Shown here one piece after another: positions 20,617 through 29,269 of a stretch of DNA of 42,152 nt (position 1 is its first letter; each line of letters opens with the position of its first letter). Below the pieces are notes generated by a model. That model did not search any database, was not told the origin of the DNA, and saw nothing but the letters and a program-made list of their open reading frames with translations. The stretch lies in contig CAJTXX010000016.1 of assembly GCA_910584145.1 (NCBI GenBank), forward strand, positions 1 through 42,152, read 5' to 3'. The stretch comes from an uncultured Eggerthellaceae bacterium. Lineage in GTDB: Bacteria > Actinomycetota > Coriobacteriia > Coriobacteriales > Eggerthellaceae. A program made the position numbers and the translations under genes.

Positions 20617-21877
20617 GATGGCCTCCTACCTGGTGCGCCCGCTCGCGCCCGCGCGCCTTCTCCTTGAGCGATATCCCCTTCATCACCGCGCCCTTGCCGA
20701 AGCGCTCCCGTATGGCGAGCACCGCTTCCTGCCGCCGATGCTCAGCCGCGAGCGCCTCCATATCGGTGAACAGATCGCAGGTGGCGAAGCCCTCGGGCTC
20801 GAGCGCGCCGAATGCGATGTTGATGCGGCGCACCGCACGCGACGGGTCCACCGTTTCCGCATACAGGCCATCCATCAGCCCCATCAGCGCCTCGAAGGAG
20901 CTCGTCAAGCGCGAGAGCTTCCTGCTGGCGTTGGCGTGCCCGGAAGCGCCCGGCTGCGCGGCATATCCCACATGCAGGCTCATATGGCCGGTCACCACGC
21001 GCTTGTCCACCAGGTCGAGCACTGCCTCATCCACCATCTCGCGCAAGATCATGCGGCCTTCCTCGAAGGTGTAATCGCAGGGCAGCACCTGACCGGCCCC
21101 GATGGAGGTCGAGCGCGGCTCATAGGCTCGTATCTCCGCTATCGTGCACGGCTCCAAGCCCCACGCGTGGTCTATCAGGTATTCCGCATTCGCGCCGAAC
21201 TCCTGGTAGAGCAGGTCGATATCGCCGTGGGCTACATCCCCGAGGTCGTGCATGCCGAGCTTCGCGAGCCGCGCGGCGATGCGCGGGCCGACCTGCCAGA
21301 TATCGGTGATGGGCTTATGCGGCCATATCTGCTCGCGGAAGCTGCGCTCATCGAGCTCGCCGATGCAATCGGGCGCATGCTTCGCCGTCACATCGAGCGC
21401 CACCTTCGCCAAGAACAGGTTCGGCCCGATGCCGGCCGTAGCGGTGATGCCCGTCTCGCGGCGCACCTCCCCGATCAGCCCGGCCGCCATCTCGCGCGCG
21501 GTGGTGCCGTAGAGATGCAGGTAGGGCGTCAGGTCTATGAAGCACTCGTCGATGGAGTACACGTGGATATCCTGCGGGCTGACAGAGCGCAGGTATATCC
21601 CCACTATCTCGGCCGAGCGGCGCATGTAGAGGGCCATGCGCGGCTTCGCTATGGCGAAATCGAAGCTCTCGGGTATCTCGAACAGGCGGCAGCGGCCGGG
21701 GACGCCGAGCGCCTTCAACGCCGGCGATACCGCCAAGCAGATCGTCTTCTCGCTGCGCTCAGGGTCGGCCACCACGAGCTTCGCCGCGAGCGGGTCGAGC
21801 CCGCGCTCGACGCATTCCACACTGGCGTAGAAGCTCTTCAGATCGATGCAGCAATATATGCGCTCTCCGCTCTCCAT
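20609..21877 (-). CDS. Y-family DNA polymerase (UmuC/DinB-type), SOS-controlled
   Basis: Translesion polymerase. 422 residues: IDLKSFYASVE (11-21) with metal D12, YSIDECFIDL (108-116) with D110/E111, thumb HhH region ITDIWQVGPRIAARLAKLG and a little-finger domain. It resembles the UvrX/ImpB-MucB-SamB branch, which pairs with YolD proteins, more than Pol IV. The ATG at 21877 has no ribosome-binding site, but a TGGTATCCT extended -10 ends 7 bases before it, so the message is probably leaderless. A LexA box lies 22 bp upstream. Confidence 0.93.
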   Translation of the reverse strand: MESGERIYCCIDLKSFYASVECVERGLDPLAAKLVVADPERSEKTICLAVSPALKALGVPGRCRLFEIPESFDFAIAKPRMALYMRRSAEIVGIYLRSVSPQDIHVYSIDECFIDLTPYLHLYGTTAREMAAGLIGEVRRETGITATAGIGPNLFLAKVALDVTAKHAPDCIGELDERSFREQIWPHKPITDIWQVGPRIAARLAKLGMHDLGDVAHGDIDLLYQEFGANAEYLIDHAWGLEPCTIAEIRAYEPRSTSIGAGQVLPCDYTFEEGRMILREMVDEAVLDLVDKRVVTGHMSLHVGYAAQPGASGHANASRKLSRLTSSFEALMGLMDGLYAETVDPSRAVRRINIAFGALEPEGFATCDLFTDMEALAAEHRRQEAVLAIRERFGKGAVMKGISLKEKARGRERAHQVGGHHA

Positions 21878-21884
21878 ACATGAG

Positions 21885-21893
21885 AGGATACCA
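21885..21893 (-). promoter_or_regulatory. Extended -10 promoter of the Y-family polymerase (leaderless)
   Basis: TGGTATCCT on the minus strand (21893-21885). Seven bases separate it from the ATG at 21877, which places the transcription start at or within a base of the ATG. The LexA box covers the -35 area. Confidence 0.5.
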
Positions 21894-21899
21894 CAGATA

Positions 21900-21913
21900 A
21901 GAACGTTTGTTCT
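21900..21913 (-). promoter_or_regulatory. LexA (SOS) box
   Basis: AGAAC-GTTT-GTTCT on the plus strand, a perfect 5-bp palindrome of the Gram-positive/actinobacterial LexA form GAAC-N4-GTTC. It lies just upstream of the -10 of the polymerase gene, where a bound repressor would block RNA polymerase. Confidence 0.85.
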
Positions 21914-22018
21914 GTATATATCGCTCTGGTGCAGATGCCTCAACGCCAACGCCTTTCGACGTGCCTGCGCTCGCTGTGCTCCGCGCGCACCAGCATCCTA
22001 TTGCGTTCCTCGCTCCCA

Positions 22019-22669
22019 TCAAAAGAGCGGCAGCTGCTGGCCTGAGCGCTCCTCGGGCCGCACCGCCAACCCGATGGCCGATCGGTCGGCGAGCGCAGGG
22101 TATCCGGGGCTCAACCACATCGGCGCCTCATCGGGCCGCACCACCAGCGGCATGCGGTGATGGATGGGCGACACCGCCTCGTTCGGCTCGGTGGTCACCA
22201 TGCTGAAGCGCTCCCCTTCCCAGATGCCGCCGATCAGAAGAGGGCTATCGTCTGGAGAGCGGAACTCGTAGCGCCGATGCGCTGGCCCACGCGCATGCCC
22301 GCTGCGACGAGACTTCGCATCCGCCGTCTCGAAGAACGCCCGGCATGGGATGAGGCAGCGCCGATGCTCCATCGACGCGCGCCAAAGGGGCTTTTCCGCC
22401 CCATCGAGCCGCGTATTGAAGATGAGGCCCTGCGACCACGCGGCCTCATATCCCCACGTTAGCTCGCGCACCTCCAAGGAACCGGGCTCGAGGGCATGCG
22501 GGCATCCCGTATCGAAGCGCGCCGTTATCACCGGCGCGGCAGCTCCCGGCACCGCGCAGACCGGCCGCGCTGGATAGTCGGGCATCGGGTTATCGCGCCA
22601 GCCGACCTCGATGGCCTGCACGAGCTCCAGCGCCTCATCGACCGTGAATATGACGAATCTCCCGCACAT
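22019..22669 (-). CDS. SOS response-associated peptidase (SRAP/YedK/HMCES)
   Basis: Makes a thiazolidine DNA-protein crosslink with abasic sites in single-stranded DNA. 216 residues with C2 after the initiator methionine, N85/R87 in FNTRLD, E114 in FFE, and H170 in IHHRMP, the known active residues. Length normal. It stands upstream of the SOS polymerase on the same strand, 141 bp away, and diverges from the carbonic anhydrase gene. No LexA box was seen at its own start. Confidence 0.93.
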   Translation of the reverse strand: MCGRFVIFTVDEALELVQAIEVGWRDNPMPDYPARPVCAVPGAAAPVITARFDTGCPHALEPGSLEVRELTWGYEAAWSQGLIFNTRLDGAEKPLWRASMEHRRCLIPCRAFFETADAKSRRSGHARGPAHRRYEFRSPDDSPLLIGGIWEGERFSMVTTEPNEAVSPIHHRMPLVVRPDEAPMWLSPGYPALADRSAIGLAVRPEERSGQQLPLF

Positions 22670-22749
22670 GCCCTTATGCTACCTCAGATGAAAGCGATCA
22701 GAGATAACGCTACGATATACGAGGACACGACCGACGAGAGAGGCGGAGC

Positions 22750-23361
22750 ATGCTCTATACCGCAGATGATTTCTCAAGCGATGCGCACGTGCCAGCCGAT
22801 GAGGCGCTTGCTCGGCTGAGGGCGGGAAACCGCATCTACGTGGAGGCGCTCGACCACGAGCGCGACCTGTCGCCGGAGCGCATCCAAGACCTGTTCGAGC
22901 GCGGGCAGAAGCCGTTCGCCACCGTCGTGACCTGCTCCGATTCGCGCGTGGTGCCCGAGCATATCTTCATGACGGGCCTCGGCGAGCTGTTCGTCATACG
23001 CGTAGCGGGGAATGTGATCGGCGAGCTTGAGGCAGCGAGCGCCGCCTACGCCTGCGCGCACCTGCATACGCGCCTGCTGCTGGTGCTGGGACATACCCAT
23101 TGCGGCGCCATCAAAGCCGCCCTCGATGGCGAGCGCGGCGCCGTCGCTCCCCTGACCGAGCGCATCCGCGGGGCCATCGGCGCTGTGGATGACCCCTACC
23201 GGGCGAGCGTGCTCAACACGGAAGCCGCGATAGGCGAGCTCCTGCGATGCCCTGAGCTCGCCGCGCTCGCGCAGGTGGGCTCGCTCGCCGTCGAAGGCGC
23301 CATCTACCACACCCACTGCGGCGTCGTCGATTTCCTCGACCGGAGCTGCGCGCGAGCATAG
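22750..23361 (+). CDS. Beta-carbonic anhydrase
   Basis: Interconverts CO2 and bicarbonate. 203 residues: zinc ligands C62 (TCSDSRV), H115 and C118 (GHTHCGA), with D64/R66 forming the catalytic dyad. Bicarbonate is the substrate of carbamoyl-phosphate synthase, so supply to pyrimidine synthesis is a plausible role, though the gene is not in that operon. AGAGG lies six bases before the ATG. It converges on the ATP-grasp gene with a 19 bp gap. Confidence 0.93.
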   Translation: MLYTADDFSSDAHVPADEALARLRAGNRIYVEALDHERDLSPERIQDLFERGQKPFATVVTCSDSRVVPEHIFMTGLGELFVIRVAGNVIGELEAASAAYACAHLHTRLLLVLGHTHCGAIKAALDGERGAVAPLTERIRGAIGAVDDPYRASVLNTEAAIGELLRCPELAALAQVGSLAVEGAIYHTHCGVVDFLDRSCARA

Positions 23362-23380
23362 CGACCGCGCGCAAGGCCTC

Positions 23381-24676
23381 CTACTCCGGCAGCGTCACTA
23401 CGCTGCTATCGTGCAGAACCGCATCGAACAGCGCGGCCTCTAAGCTGCTATCGGGCGCAGCAGCCATCGCAGGGGCAGGCGCGCTCTGAGCCTGCGCATC
23501 GCCCTCACCGGCTGCGCCGCCTGCGCCCGCCGGGCCGCTGATGAACCCGCGCAGGTCATCATGCAGCAGGAAAGCGAGCTCGGGGCTATCCGGATCGGTC
23601 TCTATGAACAGGAAGCCGTAGTTGCCGACCTTGTCCGCATCGAAGCGGCGCATCTCGTGGACGGTCTTGAAGCGGCTCGTGAAGGCATCATAGTCGAACG
23701 ACTCGGTGCCATCGGTGCCCGCAGGCGGGTTCAGCAGCGACATCGTGAACACCCTGCCCGCCTTCGAGCGGTACGCCTCCGCGCTCGGCAGCTCGTCTTC
23801 CAGATACGCCTGATAGGTCTTGAACCCGAAGGCGTACTGCGCCACATCGGTGCCGCCGAGGCCGGCGAAGCGCATGGGATTGAACTCGATGGGGCTGATA
23901 TGCCCGTGCTCGTCCACGCGCACCTCCACATGCACGGGGAAGTCATGCACGCCCACCACTGCGCTCACCTTGTCGAGCCATTCCTTGAACACGGGCGCCA
24001 TCTGCTCGTATATCTCGGCGCTCGCCGTGTACATGCGGTCGCTCGTATCGTCCTCGTTCGCGAAATCGTGCTTGAGCACGTTCAGCACCTGCGCTGCGCC
24101 CTCTGCATCGAAGAAGGCGTCTATCGCGTATTCCTGCCCGCTGATGTAGCCCTCTAGGATGAACCGGCCAGCATCCACCACGCTGTCGGGGTACATGCGC
24201 GCCCAGCGCTCATGGTCGCGCTGTATGTCGGCGAGCGCAGCCGCCCACTCCTCCGCATCGCGCACCACATACACGCCCAAGCTGCAAAAGCCCACGCTCG
24301 GCTTCAGCACCACCGCTCCCGGCAGATCGGAGAAGCTGATGCGCGCCAGCTCATCGGCGGTGCATTCGCGGAAGAACAGGTCAGCGTCCAGCTCCGCCAG
24401 CGCGCGACGGCAGGCCAGCTTGTCCTTGAACACGCTGATGCCATGATGCAGGCCCTCAGCATGGGTGTTGTCCATGAGCCATGCGAGCGCATTCTCCGAG
24501 TTGGTGTAGACCCGCTGCCCCGCATCCACCAGCGCCGCCGCTTCCGCGTCGTCGACCAGATCGAGCGTGCGCCCTGCCAACGAACGGGCGAAGCCGTTCG
24601 CCAAGACCGGATGCTGCGAGGCTTCCAGCCAATCGAGCAGCATGTCTGATGCGTATGGCGCGTCCAGTATCACCAT
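23381..24676 (-). CDS. ATP-grasp domain protein of unknown substrate
   Basis: 431 residues. N-terminal pre-ATP-grasp region (about 1-95), then an ATP-grasp fold: FKDKLACRRAL near 92, VVLKPSVGFCSLGVYVV (nucleotide-binding strand), EGYISGQEYAIDAFFD, and the metal site PIEFNPMRFAG (E and N ligands). Such enzymes join a carboxylate to an amine or thiol through an acyl-phosphate; the substrate cannot be told. After the enzyme comes a linker of Ala/Gly/Gln (about 375-405) and a short conserved-looking tail SSLEAALFDAVLHD. AGGAGG precedes the ATG by five bases. It seems to be a single gene with its own promoter. Confidence 0.8.
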   Translation of the reverse strand: MVILDAPYASDMLLDWLEASQHPVLANGFARSLAGRTLDLVDDAEAAALVDAGQRVYTNSENALAWLMDNTHAEGLHHGISVFKDKLACRRALAELDADLFFRECTADELARISFSDLPGAVVLKPSVGFCSLGVYVVRDAEEWAAALADIQRDHERWARMYPDSVVDAGRFILEGYISGQEYAIDAFFDAEGAAQVLNVLKHDFANEDDTSDRMYTASAEIYEQMAPVFKEWLDKVSAVVGVHDFPVHVEVRVDEHGHISPIEFNPMRFAGLGGTDVAQYAFGFKTYQAYLEDELPSAEAYRSKAGRVFTMSLLNPPAGTDGTESFDYDAFTSRFKTVHEMRRFDADKVGNYGFLFIETDPDSPELAFLLHDDLRGFISGPAGAGGAAGEGDAQAQSAPAPAMAAAPDSSLEAALFDAVLHDSSVVTLPE

Positions 24677-24723
24677 CGTATCCTCCTATGCATCGTGCGC
24701 CCTATCCTGGGCCGTTCTGGGAG

Positions 24724-24754
24724 ACTATACTGCGAGCGCTGCCTCAGCAGCGCT
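24724..24754 (-). promoter_or_regulatory. Promoter with inverted repeat before the ATP-grasp gene
   Basis: TATAGT on the minus strand (24729-24724) is a good -10. Directly upstream, over the spacer and -35 area, is an 8-bp perfect inverted repeat AGCGCTGC-CTCA-GCAGCGCT (24735-24754). No T-run follows it on either strand, so it is more likely an operator than a terminator. Confidence 0.4.
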
Positions 24755-24799
24755 GCTCTGGGAAAGGGATTCCGCTCCGTTACCCTCTCCGCTCCGCTA

Positions 24800-25621
24800 T
24801 CAGGCGAGCGCCGCGAGCCTCTGGCGCGCCTGCGCCACCAGCGCGAGCGCGTTGCCGTTGCGCACCACGAAGTCGAGCGCCGAGCGCTCCCGCGCCGCAT
24901 CGCCCAGCTTGAAATACGCCCGCGCTTGCGCCCACGCAGCCTCCACGCGGATGCGCATCGGATAAGCATCGCTGCCCACGATCGACGCATCCAGAGACGC
25001 GGCCGCCTGCGCATCGCCCGCCTCGCGCACCTGCATGATCCTCTGCTGGCTCTCCAAGAACGAGCGGCGCTCCGCGGCTACCGGTGACGGGTCGCCCGCC
25101 GTCAGCTGCAAGCCCTCGTCGATCAGCGCCATAGCCGCCTGGGTTCCATCCAACTTGTCGGCCAGCGGCACCAGGTTCACCAGGATGCCCACCTTCGCTT
25201 GCGGCTTCTTCGCCGCCAGCATGCTCTGGCGCAGCCCCTGCTCGATGGCCTTCGCATCCTCGGTGCGCCCGGCATCGAGCAGCGCCTGCGCGTAGTAGGA
25301 CATGAACCACGCCCCGGCGTCGCGGCACGGGAACGTTATGTTCGCAGCCAGCGCTCGACCGCGCTCCACCAGCGCTTGCGGGTCGCAATCGACGTTATAG
25401 AGCGCGAGCAGCGCATCGGTCTCGCGCTCGGCGCGGCGCTCCATCAGGTTCACGCCCACGGTCATCGACATGACGAACACCGCCAGCAGCAGCAACAGCC
25501 CGCCGATGGTGGACGCCATGATGGTGCCCGTGAAGAGCGGATACACCGTGGTGAGCACCAAGCCCGGCACCACGCCGATCACGCACGCGAGTATCGAATA
25601 CTTCTTGAAGTACGGGAGCAT
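24800..25621 (-). CDS. Membrane-anchored helical (TPR-like) protein of unknown function
   Basis: 273 residues. Two hydrophobic segments at the N-terminus (about 9-27 and 37-57) form a hairpin anchor, and the remainder is alpha-helical with repeated Ala-rich patterns such as YYAQALLDAGRTEDAKAIEQGL and AAWAQARAYFKLGDAARERSAL that resemble tetratricopeptide repeats. No catalytic motif. It follows the second acyl-CoA synthetase by 24 bp, so it may share that transcript; a link to its function is not shown by the sequence. AAGGCGGTG site before the ATG. Confidence 0.7.
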   Translation of the reverse strand: MLPYFKKYSILACVIGVVPGLVLTTVYPLFTGTIMASTIGGLLLLLAVFVMSMTVGVNLMERRAERETDALLALYNVDCDPQALVERGRALAANITFPCRDAGAWFMSYYAQALLDAGRTEDAKAIEQGLRQSMLAAKKPQAKVGILVNLVPLADKLDGTQAAMALIDEGLQLTAGDPSPVAAERRSFLESQQRIMQVREAGDAQAAASLDASIVGSDAYPMRIRVEAAWAQARAYFKLGDAARERSALDFVVRNGNALALVAQARQRLAALA

Positions 25622-25645
25622 ATCGCACCGCCTTCCATCAGAGGC

Positions 25646-27319
25646 TCAGGCATCGAGCCCATCGTTCGTGCGTATCAGCTTACGCTTTATCTTGCCGCCT
25701 ATGGTCTTGGGGAGCTCATCTATGAACTCGACGATACGCGGGTACTTGTACGGCGCCGTGGTGCGCTTCACATGGTCTTGCAGCTCGCGCACCAGCTCAT
25801 CGGAGGGCTCGAAGCCGCGCGCCAGCACCACCGTGGCCTTCACCACGTTGCCGCGTATGGGGTCGGGCGCCGCCGTCACCGCGCATTCGACCACCGCTGG
25901 ATGCTCCACGAGCGCGCTCTCCACCTCGAAGGGACCGATGCGATAGCCCGAGCATTTGATGACGTCGTCGTTGCGCCCGACGAAGAAGCAGTACCCGTCG
26001 GAATCGCGCCACGCCATATCATGCAGGTTGTAATAGTCGCCGCCGACCGCCTCGCGCGTGGCCTCGTCGTTGCCGTAGTAGCCGACGAACAGCCCCGGAG
26101 GGTACGCCTCGGCGAGGCCCGTCACGCAGATAGCGCCCTCCTCGCCCTCCGGCACCTCCTGGCCATCGTCGTCGAGCAGCTTCACATTCAGCAGCGGCGA
26201 GGGCTTGCCCATCGAGCCCGGGCGCGGCTCCACCCACGGGAACGTCGCCAAGAGCACCGGCCCTTCGGTCTGCCCGAAGCCCTCCCGGATGCGCTTGCCC
26301 GTCAGGCGCTCCCACTGCATGGTCACCTCCGCGTTCAGCGGCTCGCCCGCCGTGGCGAAGTTCTCGATGCTCGACAGGTCGTAGGACGCCACGTCCTCTT
26401 GGAGCATGAAGCGGTACATCGTCGGCGGCGCGCAGAACGTGGTCAGCCGGTGGTCCTGCATCACCTGGAGCAGCTTCGCGGGCACGAACTTCTCCATGTC
26501 GTAGGCGAACACGCACGCACCCGCCAGCCACTGCCCGTATATCTTGCCCCAGCCGAATTTCGCCCAGCCGGAATCGGTCACGCTCATGTGCAGGTGGTCT
26601 TCGCGCACCTGCTGCCAATACTTCGCCGTTATGATGTGCCCGAGCGGATGCGCGAAGCTATGCATGACGGCCTTGGGGTTGCCAGTGGTGCCGCTGGTGA
26701 AATAGATCAGCATGATATCGTCGCTCGTCACGCCGGCATCGCCGCACGGGCGCTCGAACGTGTCGGGCTCGCCGGCTATCAGCGCATCGAAGGAGGTCCA
26801 CCCCTCGCGCTCCCCTGCCACGATGATCGCCTCGCGGATGGACGGCGCGTCGGGCAGCGCCTCTTCCACCTGGCCGAGCACGTACTCATCAGCCACGCAC
26901 ACGATAGCCTTCACATCCGCGCTCTGCGCGCGGTACACGATATCCTTGCGCGTCAGCTGCAACGACGCCGGTATGACGGTAGCCCCCAGCTTCGCCAGCG
27001 CCACGGCCATCACCCAATACTCCCAGCGCCGCCGCAAGATGCACATGACCACATCGCCCTTGCCGATGCCGCGCCGCGCGAGCGCGTTGGCCACCTTGTT
27101 CGACAGCGCTGCCATGTCGGCGAACGTGAACAGGCGCTCCTCGCCCGCGTCGTCGATCCATAAGAGCGCGCGCTTATCCGGCTCTACCCGCGCCCATTCG
27201 TCCACCACATCGAACCCGAAGTTGAACGCCTCGGGCACCTCTATGCGGAAGTTATCGCGGAAATCCTCATATGAATCGAACTCGATGCGGGGTAGATATC
27301 TCTTCAGTACGTGGTCCAT
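25646..27319 (-). CDS. AMP-forming acyl-CoA synthetase, medium-chain (MACS) type
   Basis: Adenylate-forming enzyme, acid + ATP + CoA to acyl-CoA + AMP + PPi, reversible. 557 residues: FNFGFDVVDEWA (32-43), an opening typical of medium-chain synthetases; P-loop TSGTTGNPK (208-216); GFGQTE; the YRIGPFEVES hinge; and a C-terminal GGKIKRKLIR with the catalytic lysine. Substrate is not readable from sequence; branched, medium-chain or aryl acids are likely from context. It lies 10 bp behind an XRE-cupin gene and downstream of the oxidoreductase. AGGA-type site five bases before the ATG. Confidence 0.9.
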   Translation of the reverse strand: MDHVLKRYLPRIEFDSYEDFRDNFRIEVPEAFNFGFDVVDEWARVEPDKRALLWIDDAGEERLFTFADMAALSNKVANALARRGIGKGDVVMCILRRRWEYWVMAVALAKLGATVIPASLQLTRKDIVYRAQSADVKAIVCVADEYVLGQVEEALPDAPSIREAIIVAGEREGWTSFDALIAGEPDTFERPCGDAGVTSDDIMLIYFTSGTTGNPKAVMHSFAHPLGHIITAKYWQQVREDHLHMSVTDSGWAKFGWGKIYGQWLAGACVFAYDMEKFVPAKLLQVMQDHRLTTFCAPPTMYRFMLQEDVASYDLSSIENFATAGEPLNAEVTMQWERLTGKRIREGFGQTEGPVLLATFPWVEPRPGSMGKPSPLLNVKLLDDDGQEVPEGEEGAICVTGLAEAYPPGLFVGYYGNDEATREAVGGDYYNLHDMAWRDSDGYCFFVGRNDDVIKCSGYRIGPFEVESALVEHPAVVECAVTAAPDPIRGNVVKATVVLARGFEPSDELVRELQDHVKRTTAPYKYPRIVEFIDELPKTIGGKIKRKLIRTNDGLDA

Positions 27320-27329
27320 CTCGATCCTA

Positions 27330-27896
27330 CTACTCGGCTATGATCGTCACGAATTTGGCGGTCTTGTCGCCGTGGCAGCGCTGCCCGTGCGGTATCTCAG
27401 GGTTGAAGTAGATGCTGTCCCATTCGTTCAGCACGAACTCCTTGTCGCCCACGGTCACCGCCACCGAGCCCTCTATGACGAAGTTGAACTCCTGGCCCTT
27501 GTGGCTTATCAGCTCGACGGCCGCATCGCCCGGCTCCAAGATGACCACCAGCGGCTGCATCATCTTGTCGCGGTAGCGCCAAGCCATGTCCTCGAAATGG
27601 TAGCCCGGATGCCGGTCGACCACCTTGCCCTCGCCGCGGCGCACCACATGGTAGGTATCCAGCCGCGCCGCGGTGCCGGTCAGCACCTCGGTCATGTCCA
27701 CGCCGAAGCGGTGCGCCATATGGTAGATCGCCGATATCGGCACATCATCGGCCAGCGTCTCCCACCGCTCGTAGGTCGCCAGGTCGACGCCGATGTCGGC
27801 CGCCATATCCTCGGCCGACACCTCGCACGCCTCGCGCAGCCCCTTGATGCGCTCGGCCAGCTCGCGCATCTGGATATCGGTCACATCCGCGCCCAT
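27330..27896 (-). CDS. XRE-family regulator with cupin sensor domain (second copy)
   Basis: 188 residues: N-terminal helix-turn-helix (about 8-68, ELAERIKGLREACEVSAEDMAADIG) and a C-terminal cupin with metal-type residues in SHKGQEFNFVIEG and NPEIPHGQR. Such proteins bind DNA and sense a small molecule through the cupin. It is similar in order and in motif RDK..P..V / GQE to the protein at 32489-33073. It overlaps the gamma subunit stop by 1 nt (TGATG) and sits directly before a synthetase gene, so it is inside the operon rather than in front of it. Confidence 0.88.
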   Translation of the reverse strand: MGADVTDIQMRELAERIKGLREACEVSAEDMAADIGVDLATYERWETLADDVPISAIYHMAHRFGVDMTEVLTGTAARLDTYHVVRRGEGKVVDRHPGYHFEDMAWRYRDKMMQPLVVILEPGDAAVELISHKGQEFNFVIEGSVAVTVGDKEFVLNEWDSIYFNPEIPHGQRCHGDKTAKFVTIIAE

Positions 27897-28432
27897 CAGG
27901 CGCCCATCCCGATCTCAAGCGCCTGCTTGTTCATCTCCACCAGATGCGCCTTCGAGGGCGGCACGCACTTGCGGATGGCCTCATCGAGCGTCGCGCGCTC
28001 GCAGAAGCGCGCCTCTGCCCAGAGCTTGCCCAGCAGCACCACGTTCGCCAGCTTGCCCATCTCGGCATCTTGCGCCAGCTTCGCCGCCGGTATGCCCACG
28101 CGGCGCACGTCGTCGCGCGCATCGGCCGGCACCACCAGGTCGCTGTCGAACACCACCACCGCGCCCGGCTTCGCTTCCAGCACGAAGCGGTCGTACGATG
28201 GCTGGTTCATGGCTATCACCGCATCGGGCTCGGTGACGAGCGGGCTGCCGATGGGAGCATCCGACAGCGTCACCGAGCAGTTCGCCGTGCCGCCGCGCAT
28301 CTCTGGGCCATACGACGGGAACCACGACACGTGCCTATCCTCGATAAGCCCCGCATACGCGATGACCTTGCCCGCGAACAGGGTGCCCTGACCGCCGAAG
28401 CCGGCGAGCACCGCTTGCATATCCTGCGCCAT
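27896..28432 (-). CDS. 2-oxoacid:ferredoxin oxidoreductase, gamma subunit
   Basis: Part of the four-subunit enzyme that decarboxylates 2-oxoacids to acyl-CoA and reduces ferredoxin. 178 residues: GFGGQGTLFAGKVIAYAG near the start, FPSYGPEMRGGTANCSV, and MNQPSYDRF, all typical of the gamma domain. ATG at 28432 follows the beta subunit stop by 5 bp, with GAGTGAGG as ribosome-binding site. Confidence 0.93.
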   Translation of the reverse strand: MAQDMQAVLAGFGGQGTLFAGKVIAYAGLIEDRHVSWFPSYGPEMRGGTANCSVTLSDAPIGSPLVTEPDAVIAMNQPSYDRFVLEAKPGAVVVFDSDLVVPADARDDVRRVGIPAAKLAQDAEMGKLANVVLLGKLWAEARFCERATLDEAIRKCVPPSKAHLVEMNKQALEIGMGA

Positions 28433-28437
28433 CTGCC

Positions 28438-29268
<831 letters not shown>

Positions 29269-29269
29269 G

